Part shown: positions 52,028 through 60,495 of the stretch, piece by piece | Numbering within the stretch: position 1 is the first letter of the stretch | Layout: each line of letters starts with the position of its first letter | Origin: CAYMYN01 sp964394665 | Lineage (GTDB): Bacteria > Planctomycetota > UBA1135 > GCA-002686595 | Assembly (NCBI GenBank): GCA_964394665.1 | Contig: CAYMYN010000003.1 | Location: 248,001 to 312,000, forward strand | Direction: 5' to 3' | Length of the DNA: 64,000 nt | Translations under genes and position numbers: made by a program | Notes under the pieces: generated by a model | Told to the model about the DNA's origin: nothing | Database searches by the model: none | Seen by the model: the letters and a program-made list of their open reading frames with translations, nothing else

Positions 52028-53517
52028 ACGAAGAGGTCACCGGCCAACCGGGTGGCGAGTCCTACGCCCGCATCGACGAGAATCCCTTCATCCGTACCGC
52101 GGACGATCCGCGTTCGACCTTCGCGGTCGACGTCGACACGGCCTCCTACGCCAACGTGCGCCGCATGTTGCGCCAGGGCCAGGTCCCGCCCGTGGACGCG
52201 GTGCGCATCGAGGAGCTGGTCAACTACTTCCCCTACGACTACGCGCCGCCTGCGGGCGAGCACCCCTTCGCCGTGCACGTCGAGGTCACCGGCGCCCCCT
52301 GGGCCCCGCGCCACCGGCTGGTGCGCATCGGCCTGTCGGCCGCACCGATCGCGATGGGGGAACGCAAACCCGCGAACCTCGTGTTCTTGATCGACGTCTC
52401 GGGCTCGATGGACCGGCCGGAGAAGCTGCCGCTGGTGCAGGCATCCCTGCACCTGCTGGTCAACGAGCTCTCCGACGAGGACAGCGTGGCGCTGGTGGTC
52501 TATGCGGGCGCCGCGGGCCTCGTGCTGCCGCCGACCCCGGCGCACCACAAGGTGACGATCCTGGATGCGCTGGATCGTCTGCAGGCGGGCGGCTCGACCG
52601 CCGGCGGAGCGGGCATCCAGCTCGCCTACCACACGGCGCGCGAGGCCTTCGTCGAGGGCGGCATCAACCGCGTGATCCTGGCCACCGACGGCGACTTCAA
52701 CGTCGGCCTCCGCAACGAGGCCGACCTGACGCGCCTGATCGAGGAGCAGGCCCGCAGCGGTGTGTTCCTGACCGTGCTCGGCTTCGGCATGGGCAACCTG
52801 CAGGACTCCAAGCTCGAGACCCTCGCCAACCGCGGCAACGGGCACTACGCCTACATCGACTCGTTGCTCGAGGCTCGCAAGGTGCTCGTGCACGAGCTCG
52901 GCGCGACCCTCGAGACGATCGCCAAGGACGTCAAGATCCAGGTCGAGTTCAACCCCGCCCAGGTCGGCGCCCACCGTCTGATCGGCTACGAGAACCGCTT
53001 GCTGGCGCACCGGGACTTCGACGACGACAGCAAGGACGCGGGCGAGATCGGCGCCGGCCACACGGTCACCGCGCTGTACGAGATCGTGCCCTTCGGCGTG
53101 CCGCTGGACGGCCTGGTAGCCCCGAGCGCGCCGAGCGGCCTGCGCTACCAGGCACCGGGCACGCCGAATCCGACGGCCTTCAGCGACGAGCTGCTGCACG
53201 TCGCCCTGCGCTACAAGCGCCCCGACGGCGAGACGAGCGTGGCTCTCGAGCTGCCGGTGCGGGACGGCGACCCGAACTTCCACGCCGCCTCCACCGAGAC
53301 GCGCTTCGCCGCCGCCGTGGCCGCCTTCGGCATGCTCCTGCGCGGCTCCCAGCGCGCCGGCGACGCGAGCTTCGAGGCCGTCCTGCGCTGGGCCAGCGAG
53401 GCCCTCGGTCCCGATCCGGGCGGCTATCGGGCGGAGTTCCTCGAACTCGTGCGCCTCGCCGCGGGCCTGCCGGTGCGCCTCGAGAGCCTCGGCTACATCG
53501 GCTCCGAGAAGCGCTGA
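52024..53517 (+). pseudogene. YfbK-like VWA-domain protein, 5'-truncated
   Basis: From about 52024 the frame encodes ENPFIRTADDPRSTFAVDVD, then TASYANVRRML and IEELVNYFPYDY, the conserved lead of YfbK/von Willebrand proteins. LVFLIDVSGSM is an intact MIDAS metal site (DxSxS) and the C-terminal domain is complete. The normal N-terminal part (membrane segment or signal) is missing; the first available start is a GTG at 52156 inside the domain. The full-length gene normally sits just after an ECF sigma gene, as here. The product could still be made from 52156, but it would lack export signals. Confidence 0.75.
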
Positions 53518-53825
53518 GCGCGGGCGGGGAGGAAGACCCCGGCGCCACTCCGGTTCCGGCCGGGGCGCCGATCCTGGGGTAGGTTTGGGGTGCTGAGCGG
53601 AGCATAGGACCGTGCGGGTCCCGGAGTCCCCATCCGCGGGTTGCCGGCCGTCGTGGAGCCCCAGGCGGCGGCCGGCACCCGCACCTCCGGCCTGCGGGGG
53701 TCGCCACCGGGCCGGGGCGCGGAACGCGTGGGGCGGTTACCCTGCCTCGAGACCCGGCACGGCGCGCGATCGACGATCCGCGGCGCGTCCAGGGTCGCCC
53801 CGAGTCCCCAGTCCGGAGCTCCGCC
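53518..53825. other. Intergenic region after VWA gene
   Basis: About 308 bases, very GC-rich, with a hairpin near 53537-53563 (CCCCGGC pairing with GCCGGGG) that may terminate the VWA transcript. I see no gene, tRNA or clear promoter. Confidence 0.4.
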
Positions 53826-56800
53826 GTGTCAGGATCGAACCGCGCCCGAGCGCTCGCCCTCCTCTGCCTGTGTCTGCCGGCCGCCGCGCAGGGCGATTTC
53901 GTCAACTGGGAGTCGCCCCACGTGCACCCCATGGACCGCACGCCGGACGGCACGCGGTTGCTCGTGGTGAACACCCCCGACGCGCGGCTCGAGGTGTTCG
54001 ACGTCACCGGGGCGGCGCCGATCTGGATCGATTCGGTGCCCGTGGGCCTCGATCCGGTCAGCGTGCGAGCGCGCAGCGACTCCGAGGCCTGGGTGGTCAA
54101 CCACGTCTCCGACAGCATCAGCGTCGTCGACCTGACGAGCCTGCGCGTGCGGGCCACCCTGCGCACGGCGGACGAACCCTGCGACGTGATCTTCGCCGGC
54201 CTGCCCGAGCGCGCCTTCGTCTCCTGCTCGCAGACGAACCGCGTGCTGGTGTTCGACCCGACGAACCTCGCCGCCGCGCCCCTGGTGGTGCCCCTGCTCG
54301 GCGAGGACCCGCGCGCTCTCGCCAAGAGCCCCGATGGCTCGAAGGTCTACGCGGCGATCTTCGAGTCGGGCAATCGCTCGACGGTGCTCGGCGGCGGGAT
54401 CGACGGCGCGACCCTGGCCTTCCCACCCAACGTCGTCAGCGACCCCAGCGGCCCCTACGGCGGCCAGAACCCGCCGCCCAACAGCGGTTCGAGCTTCGTG
54501 CCGGCCCTCAACCCGGGCAACCCCGCGCCGCCGCCCATGTCGCTGATCGTGAAGAAGGACGCGCTCGGCCGCTGGATGGACGACAACGGCGGAGATTGGA
54601 CGAACCTGACGAGCGGCCCGAACGCGTCGCTCTCGGGCCGTCCGGTGGGCTGGGACCTCTACGACCACGACCTGGCGGTGATCGACGCCGCCACGTTGGC
54701 GGTGAGCTACGTCCCGGGGCTGATGAACCTGTGCATGGCCCTGGGCGTCAACCCGGCCGATGGGCGCGTGGCGCTGGTCGGCACGGACGCGATCAACGAG
54801 GTGCGCTTCGAGCCCAACGTCAACGGCATCTTCGTGCGCGTGAAGTTGGCCCTGGTGGATCCGGGCGGCGCGGCGAGCGTGTCCGATCTCAACCCGCACC
54901 TCGACTACAGCGCCCCGAGCGTCGCGCCGGCCCTGCGCCAGCAATCCCTCGGCGATCCGCGCGCCGTGGTGTGGAACGCGGCCGGCACGCGCGCCTACGT
55001 GGCGGGCATGGGCTCGGACAACCTGGTCGTGCTCGATGCCGCGGGCGCGCGCGCGGGGCTGGCGCCGACGATTCCCGTGGGGCAGGGGCCGACGGGGCTC
55101 GCGCTCGACGAGGCCGCGGGGCGACTCTATGTGCTCAACAAGTTCGAGTCGTCGATCTCGGTGGTCGACCTCGCGAGCGAGTCGGAGCTGGGCCGGGTCG
55201 CGTTCCACGACGCCTCGCCCGAGGCGATCCGCGTCGGCCGGCGGCACCTGTACGACACGCACCACTCCTCGGGCACCGGCCACGTCTCCTGCGGCTCGTG
55301 CCACATCGATGGGCGCATGGACCGCTTGGGCTGGGACCTGGGGGAGCCGGACGGCGCGATGAAGTCGCTCGCCGGTCAGAACCTGGGCATGAACGCGCCG
55401 GGGCTGGGCACGGGCTTCCTCCCCTGGCACCCGATGAAGGGGCCCATGACGACCCAGACCCTGCAGGACATCATCGGCAAGGAGCCGCTGCACTGGCGCG
55501 GGGACCGCGCGGGGCTCGAGGAGTTCAACGGCGCCTTCGTCGGCCTGCAGGGGCGCGACAGCCAGCTCTCGCCGGCGGAGATGGCGCAGTTCAAGGCCTT
55601 CCTCGCGACCCTGACTTTCCCGCCCAACCCCTACCGCAACCTCGACAACAGCCTGCCCAGCGCCCTCCCCCTCGAGGGTCACTACACGCCGGGCCGCTTC
55701 GGTCCCGCGGGCCTGCCCCTGGGCGTGGGCAACGCGGTGCGCGGGCTGCAGCTCTACCGCCCGCCGAACCGGCTCGACGCGGGTGTGTTCGCCTGCGTCA
55801 CCTGCCACACCCTGCCGATCGGCATCGGCGCCAACTACACGACCGTGGGCACGACCCTCGTGCCCATCCCGCCCGGACCCAACGGCGAGCTGCACCACGC
55901 CCTGGTGTCGAACGACGGCGTGACGAACCGCACGATGAAGATCCCGCAGCTTCGCAACCTCTACGACAAGGTCGGCTTCGAGGCGACCCAGGTGATGAAC
56001 CTGGCGGGGTTCGGCTTCCTGCACGACGGCAGCGTGGACTCGATCGCGCGTTTCGTCGCCGAGCCGGTGTTCAACGTGCAGTCGAACCAGGACATCGCGG
56101 ACCTGGTGGCGTTCATGCTCGCGTTCTCGGGCTCCGATCTGCCCCAGGGCAGCACGAACGTCTTCGCCCTCGAGCCGCCCGGCACCGCGAGCAAGGACAG
56201 CCATGCGGCGGTCGGCCGCCAGACGACGCTCCTCACCGCCGCGGGCGCGCCGCCCGCGCAGCTCCAGCTCATCGCGGACCTCGAGGCCCTGGCCGACTCG
56301 ACCGAGATCGGGCTCGTGGTGAAGGGGCGCGTCGGCGGGGTCGAGCGCGGATACCACTACCTGGCCTTCGACGTCTACCAATCCGACCGTGCGGCCGAGA
56401 CGATCAGCGCCGCGGCGCTGCGGGCCCTGGCCGCTCCAGGCGCCGAGCTCTCCTACACGGCCGTGCCCTACGGCACCCAGGTGCGCATCGGCGTCGACCG
56501 CGACCGCGACGGCTTCTTCGACCGCGACGAGCGCGACGCGGGCACCGACCCCTCCGACCCCACGAGTTATCCCGGAGGCGGCGTGGCCTATTGCTTCGGG
56601 GACGGCAGCGCCGCGGCCTGCCCGTGCGCGAACGAGGACCCCTTCGCCCGCCGCGGCTGCGCCAACTCGAGCGGCTCGGGCGCGCGCCTGTTCGGCTCGG
56701 GATCGCCGATCGTGGCCTCGGACACGCTGGTGCTGCACGGCACCGGCCTGTTGCCCGGCCAGCCCGCGTTGCTCTTCCAGGGCAACAACCGCGTGGCGGG

Positions 56801-57050
56801 GGGCCTGGGCACCGCGTTCGGCGACGGCCTGCGCTGCGCCGGTGGGATGGTGCGGCGCGTGCGGGTGCTCCTCCCCGACGCGCAGGGCGCGGTGAGCTAC
56901 CCGGCGGCCACGCAGCCCTCGATCGCGAGCCTGACCGGAGTCTCGCCGGGCGAGGTCAAGCGCTTCCAGCTCTGGTACCGCGATCCCGTGGGGAGCGCCT
57001 GCGGGAACGGGTTCAACCTGAGCAACGGGCTCGAGATCACGTGGAACTGA
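53826..57050 (+). CDS. Exported beta-propeller - dihaem cytochrome c protein with Cys-rich tail
   Basis: A 1074-residue exported protein, signal ALALLCLCLPAAAQ. Residues ~30-480 are YncE/lactonase-type propeller blades (LLVVNTPDARLEVFDV, AWVVNHVSDSISVVDL, LYVLNKFESSISVVDL). Haem motifs CGSCH (near residue 490) and CVTCH (near 660) belong to a dihaem peroxidase-like cytochrome. A calcium loop (DRDRDGFFDRDE) follows, then a ~160-residue tail (CPCANEDP, GCANSSGSGARLF, LVLHGTGLLPGQPALLF) resembling tails repeated in many exported planctomycete proteins. It may oxidise a small substrate in the periplasm or on the surface. The start is GTG. Confidence 0.82.
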   Translation: MSGSNRARALALLCLCLPAAAQGDFVNWESPHVHPMDRTPDGTRLLVVNTPDARLEVFDVTGAAPIWIDSVPVGLDPVSVRARSDSEAWVVNHVSDSISVVDLTSLRVRATLRTADEPCDVIFAGLPERAFVSCSQTNRVLVFDPTNLAAAPLVVPLLGEDPRALAKSPDGSKVYAAIFESGNRSTVLGGGIDGATLAFPPNVVSDPSGPYGGQNPPPNSGSSFVPALNPGNPAPPPMSLIVKKDALGRWMDDNGGDWTNLTSGPNASLSGRPVGWDLYDHDLAVIDAATLAVSYVPGLMNLCMALGVNPADGRVALVGTDAINEVRFEPNVNGIFVRVKLALVDPGGAASVSDLNPHLDYSAPSVAPALRQQSLGDPRAVVWNAAGTRAYVAGMGSDNLVVLDAAGARAGLAPTIPVGQGPTGLALDEAAGRLYVLNKFESSISVVDLASESELGRVAFHDASPEAIRVGRRHLYDTHHSSGTGHVSCGSCHIDGRMDRLGWDLGEPDGAMKSLAGQNLGMNAPGLGTGFLPWHPMKGPMTTQTLQDIIGKEPLHWRGDRAGLEEFNGAFVGLQGRDSQLSPAEMAQFKAFLATLTFPPNPYRNLDNSLPSALPLEGHYTPGRFGPAGLPLGVGNAVRGLQLYRPPNRLDAGVFACVTCHTLPIGIGANYTTVGTTLVPIPPGPNGELHHALVSNDGVTNRTMKIPQLRNLYDKVGFEATQVMNLAGFGFLHDGSVDSIARFVAEPVFNVQSNQDIADLVAFMLAFSGSDLPQGSTNVFALEPPGTASKDSHAAVGRQTTLLTAAGAPPAQLQLIADLEALADSTEIGLVVKGRVGGVERGYHYLAFDVYQSDRAAETISAAALRALAAPGAELSYTAVPYGTQVRIGVDRDRDGFFDRDERDAGTDPSDPTSYPGGGVAYCFGDGSAAACPCANEDPFARRGCANSSGSGARLFGSGSPIVASDTLVLHGTGLLPGQPALLFQGNNRVAGGLGTAFGDGLRCAGGMVRRVRVLLPDAQGAVSYPAATQPSIASLTGVSPGEVKRFQLWYRDPVGSACGNGFNLSNGLEITWN

Positions 57051-57093
57051 GCCCGATCCCCGCGCGGGGAACGCTGCGTCGCGGGCTGACCGG

Positions 57094-58350
57094 GTGGTAG
57101 CGGCCGTGACGCGTCGGTCCGTATGGAGCGTGATCGGGCCCGGGCTCGCGGTGGCGGCCACGGGGGTCGGCGCGGGGGATCTCGCCCTGGGAGCCATCGC
57201 GGGCAGCCGCATCGGACTGGGCGTGTTGTGGGCCGTCGTCGTCGGCGCGTCCTTCAAGTGGGTGCTGACCGAGGGGCTGGCGCGTTTCCAACTCGCCACG
57301 GGCGAGACCCTGTTGGAGGGCGTGTTGTCCCGCGCGCCGCGCGCGGCGGGCTGGGCCTTCCTGGCGTACCTCGCGTGCTGGAGCTGGTTCGTCGGCTCGG
57401 CCCTGATCTCGGCCTGCGGCATCGCGGCCCAGGCCCTCTTCCCGTGGGTCTGCGACGATCCCGAACGCGGCCGAATCCTGCTGGGCGTGCTGCACTCCCT
57501 GGCCGGGCTGGCGCTCGTCTGGATCGGCGGCTATCGCGCGATCGAGCGGGTCCTCGCGCTCGCCGTGGGCCTGATGGCGCTGACCGTACTGGTCACGGCG
57601 GTCCGGTTGGGCCCCGACCCCGTCTCCGTCCTCGCCGGGCTCGTCCCGCGGCTGCCCGAAGGCGAAGGCGCCCTGGCTTGGACCGTCGCGTTGGTCGGCG
57701 GCGTGGGCGGCACGGTCACGATCCTGTGTTACGGCTACTGGATCCGCGAGCACCGGCGCGAAGGCGCCGAGGAGCTGCGCCTCTGTCGCCTGGACCTCGC
57801 CGCGGGCTACGCCGTCACGGCGCTCTTCGGCCTGGCGATGGTCGTGATCGGCTCGGGCGTCGAGCTCGAGGGGGGCGGCGTGCGCTTGATCCTGGCCTTG
57901 GCCGAACGGCTGGTGGAGCCCTTGGGTGAAGGCGGGCGGATGCTGTTCCTCGCCGGCGCCTTGGCGGCCGTCTTCTCGAGCCTGCTCGGCGTCTGGCAGG
58001 CCGTGCCGTACCTGTTCGCCGACACGCTGCGGCTGGTCCGCGCTCGCCGTCCGATCCCGACCTCGGAGCTGCGCGCGGCGACGGCCGCGAACTCGCGCGC
58101 CTATCGCGCCTACCTCGTGGCGCTGGCCCTGGTGCCGATGTTGGGCCTCGTGCTGCGCTTCGAACGGGTGCAACTCTACTACGGCCTCGTGGGAGCGAGT
58201 TTCCTCCCGCTCCTGGCGCTCGCGCTGCTCCTGCTCAACGGCCGCCGCTCGCTCGTCGGCGCGCTGCGCAATCGTGGGGCGACGACCCTGGCTCTGATCG
58301 CGACCCTGGCGTTCTTCGCCGTCGCGGCGATCCTGGGCCTCGGCGAGTAG
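57094..58350 (+). CDS. Nramp-related divalent-metal transporter
   Basis: A 418-residue membrane protein with 11 or so segments. GPGLAVAATGVGAGDLALGA is the first Nramp helix, but the metal-binding Asp-Pro-Gly-Asn of helix 1 is replaced by GAGD, and the helix 6 Met-Pro-His motif is absent. Such Nramp-related proteins may carry Mg2+ or other solutes instead of Mn2+/Fe2+. GTG codons at 57094 and 57106 are both possible starts. Confidence 0.72.
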   Translation: MVAAVTRRSVWSVIGPGLAVAATGVGAGDLALGAIAGSRIGLGVLWAVVVGASFKWVLTEGLARFQLATGETLLEGVLSRAPRAAGWAFLAYLACWSWFVGSALISACGIAAQALFPWVCDDPERGRILLGVLHSLAGLALVWIGGYRAIERVLALAVGLMALTVLVTAVRLGPDPVSVLAGLVPRLPEGEGALAWTVALVGGVGGTVTILCYGYWIREHRREGAEELRLCRLDLAAGYAVTALFGLAMVVIGSGVELEGGGVRLILALAERLVEPLGEGGRMLFLAGALAAVFSSLLGVWQAVPYLFADTLRLVRARRPIPTSELRAATAANSRAYRAYLVALALVPMLGLVLRFERVQLYYGLVGASFLPLLALALLLLNGRRSLVGALRNRGATTLALIATLAFFAVAAILGLGE

Positions 58351-58380
58351 GAGCACGCCCCACATGTCGGGGCGTGCTCC
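58350..58380. terminator. Perfect 12-base bidirectional terminator hairpin
   Basis: GGAGCACGCCCC, seven-base loop, GGGGCGTGCTCC: a perfect 12-base stem between the convergent stops of the Nramp-related and baeRF genes, starting at the last base of the former's stop codon. There is no T-tract, but the stem is strong enough to act in both directions. Confidence 0.75.
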
Positions 58381-58398
58381 ACGGGCGGGTGGCGGACC

Positions 58399-59544
58399 TC
58401 AGCGCAGCAGCGCGCAGGCCGGGGATGCCGGAAGGCGGGCGTCGTCCACCACGTGCACCTCGGCCCCGTTCATCAGGGCGCGCAGGGCGATCGAGTCGAG
58501 CAGCTCCTCGCGGTCGTCCTGGACGACCTCGAGCTTGCCCGGATCGAGCAGGCCGGGCACGTGCGCTCCGCGGCGCATCCAGAGCTTGCGCAGGCGCCCG
58601 GCGATGGCGGCGGAGGCGATGCCGGAGAGCTCGTCCAGGATCCGGCCCTGGCCGCGCAGGGCCTCGAGCTCGGCGATCTCGCGCCGGTCGCGCTCGTCCT
58701 GGCCGCGGCGCGCGACCTCGAGGGCCCGCGCGTAGAGATCCCTGTCGTCGACCTTGTCGAAGCTGCCGTCCAGCCCCTCGGCCAGGAGGGTCGGGTGCTG
58801 GAACGCGCGCCGGAACTCGCCCTGGTGGGTACGGTCGGCGGCCAGCACGATCGGCGGACCGCCGTTGGCGAACTTCTCGAGCGCGCGCACCACGACGCGG
58901 TGGAAGCGCTCCTGGTCGACCTGGCGTTCGTCGGCCCGCGCGCCGTGACCGTGGCCGACGACGCCGCGACCGGTCGGTCCGCCGCTGCGTAGGCTGGGAC
59001 CCTCGCGCTCGACCTCGAAGCCCAGGGCGTCCTCCAGGCTGCCGGGCAGATCCGGGACGTCGACGCGACGCATGCCGTGGGGGTCGGCCTCGTAGAGCGC
59101 GACGCGCTTCATCGAGAGCGCGAGCACGCGGAAACGATCGTCGCGGCCGAGCTCGTCGAGCAAGGGTCGCACGCGCAGGGCGCGGCCGACGTGCACGGAC
59201 GCTTCAGGGGCCGCGCGCAACGAGAAGGCGGCCAGGGCGCCCGGCCGCGCGAGGATCAGGGCGCCGCGCGCGGGGCCTCCGAAGCGGGAGAGGTCCATCT
59301 CGACCCGTTCCAGGGAACGCGCGACCTCCGCGCTCGCGTCGGCGTCGAAGTCGCCGCGCTCCAGCTCGTCCTGCGCCTTGGTGAGGGCCTGTCGCAAGCG
59401 CGGTGCGTTCTGCGCGGCCTGCGGGGGACTGGGCTCGAGCGGTAGGGCGATCGAGACGCGCGGCATGCCGGGGTCGCGCGCGAGTTCGGTCAGGGCGGCG
59501 AGCGAAGGACGGACGAATTCGATCGGGGTCTGGAGCGGACTCAC
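58399..59544 (-). CDS. baeRF family protein (bacterial archaeo-eukaryotic release-factor-like)
   Basis: A 381-residue protein matching the bacterial release-factor-like baeRF group 3. VSIALPLEPSPPQAAQNAPR, then LRQALTKAQDEL is the typical start, and LLDSIALRALMNGAEVHVVD near the C-terminus is the eRF1 domain 3/L7Ae-like end. These proteins are thought to act on stalled or modified ribosomes, though the exact role is unsettled. Translation starts at GTG, with GAGGAGG directly upstream. Divergent from the Hsp20 gene. Confidence 0.82.
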   Translation of the reverse strand: MSPLQTPIEFVRPSLAALTELARDPGMPRVSIALPLEPSPPQAAQNAPRLRQALTKAQDELERGDFDADASAEVARSLERVEMDLSRFGGPARGALILARPGALAAFSLRAAPEASVHVGRALRVRPLLDELGRDDRFRVLALSMKRVALYEADPHGMRRVDVPDLPGSLEDALGFEVEREGPSLRSGGPTGRGVVGHGHGARADERQVDQERFHRVVVRALEKFANGGPPIVLAADRTHQGEFRRAFQHPTLLAEGLDGSFDKVDDRDLYARALEVARRGQDERDRREIAELEALRGQGRILDELSGIASAAIAGRLRKLWMRRGAHVPGLLDPGKLEVVQDDREELLDSIALRALMNGAEVHVVDDARLPASPACALLR

Positions 59545-59916
59545 GGAACCTCCTCGGAGCGGTTGGGCCGGCGCGCTGGAGCAGCATCCCGGGTGGAGCC
59601 TGCCACGCCCGGCGAGGACCGCCGTTGTACACCTTCGGCGCCACGCCGGGGCTCCGACCCTGGTCGTAGGCGCCTTCGCGGGGGGGCGTAGCGACCCACG
59701 ACATGCGTGGGCCGCGCATACGCTCGCCTCACGCGCCGGCTACCGCACTTGGCGGATCCGTGCGCGGGCGTCCCGTCCCTAGCATCTGGGCGGCGTTCGA
59801 GTCCTTCCGGACCTTGCCGGTCCCCGCTCCTCGCACCTGGGACCAACTCGCTTCGAAACCCGCGCGGACTGGCCGAACGCCGCCGCAAGGACCCAAGTGA
59901 CCCTGGAGGTCTCCCG
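59545..59916. promoter_or_regulatory. Divergent intergenic region of baeRF and Hsp20 genes
   Basis: 372 bases between two divergent starts should hold both promoters. I see no CIRCE operator and no clear heat-shock sigma motif. Several GC-rich inverted repeats are present but none is convincing as an operator. Confidence 0.35.
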
Positions 59917-60393
59917 ATGAACATCACTCCGCTCCGCAAGCGTGAACGCGGCCTCGCTCCCCGCACGATGCAGACCGACTTCGAAGAGCTGATCCAGCGC
60001 TTCTTCGGCGAGAACGACTTGCCCGTCAGTCGCCTACCGGAGGTCTTCCAGGGCAAGCGCATGCCGGCCTGCGACGTGGCCGAGAGCGCGAAGGAGTTCA
60101 CGGTCACCGCCGAGCTTCCGGGCCTGGACGAGAAGGACATCGAGCTCGAGCTGCGCGGCAACAACCTCCTGATCTCCGGCGAGCGCAAGTGGAAGGAGGA
60201 GCACAAGGACAAGGAGTACCACCGCGTCGAGACGCAGTACGGCTCGTTCCAACGCTCGATCCCGCTGCCCGAGAACCTGCGGCTCGACCCGGATGCGATC
60301 ACGGCCAGCTACCAGAAGGGCATGCTGACCGTGAAGATCCCGAAGGTCGAGCCGACGCCCGCGCGCAAGATCCAGGTCAAGGGCAAGGAGTAG
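59917..60393 (+). CDS. Small heat-shock protein Hsp20
   Basis: A 158-residue alpha-crystallin-type chaperone. The N-terminal ~45 residues are followed by the crystallin domain: PACDVAESAKEFTVTAELPG, DIELELRGNNLLISGERKW and SFQRSIPLPENL, ending with GMLTVKIPKVEP. The last residues lack a clear Ile-x-Ile anchor. GGAGGT stands at ideal distance before the ATG. It holds unfolding proteins until refolding, typically after heat or oxidative stress. Confidence 0.92.
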   Translation: MNITPLRKRERGLAPRTMQTDFEELIQRFFGENDLPVSRLPEVFQGKRMPACDVAESAKEFTVTAELPGLDEKDIELELRGNNLLISGERKWKEEHKDKEYHRVETQYGSFQRSIPLPENLRLDPDAITASYQKGMLTVKIPKVEPTPARKIQVKGKE

Positions 60394-60444
60394 CGCGGCG
60401 ATCCTGGATCCGGCCCGGGGGCCGTTCAGGAAGCGTTCGATCCC

Positions 60445-60479
60445 GGCGGGGGAGACGGAGTTTCCTCGTCACCCCCGCC
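60445..60479. terminator. Bidirectional hairpin terminator between convergent genes
   Basis: GGCGGGGG pairs with CCCCCGCC, then one mismatch, then GACG with CGTC, around a nine-base loop. It lies between the stops of the Hsp20 gene and the glycosyltransferase gene and can work for both. Confidence 0.65.
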
Positions 60480-60495
60480 GCGCCGTGACCCCCGG

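Noticed and set aside
52028..53582. Sigma-factor frame continuing as a 660-residue protein
   Set aside because: After the junction it reads the VWA gene out of frame; Arg-rich nonsense.
53829..57422. 1197-residue minus-strand frame
   Set aside because: Shadow of the propeller-cytochrome gene, low-complexity Arg/Val/His-rich translation.
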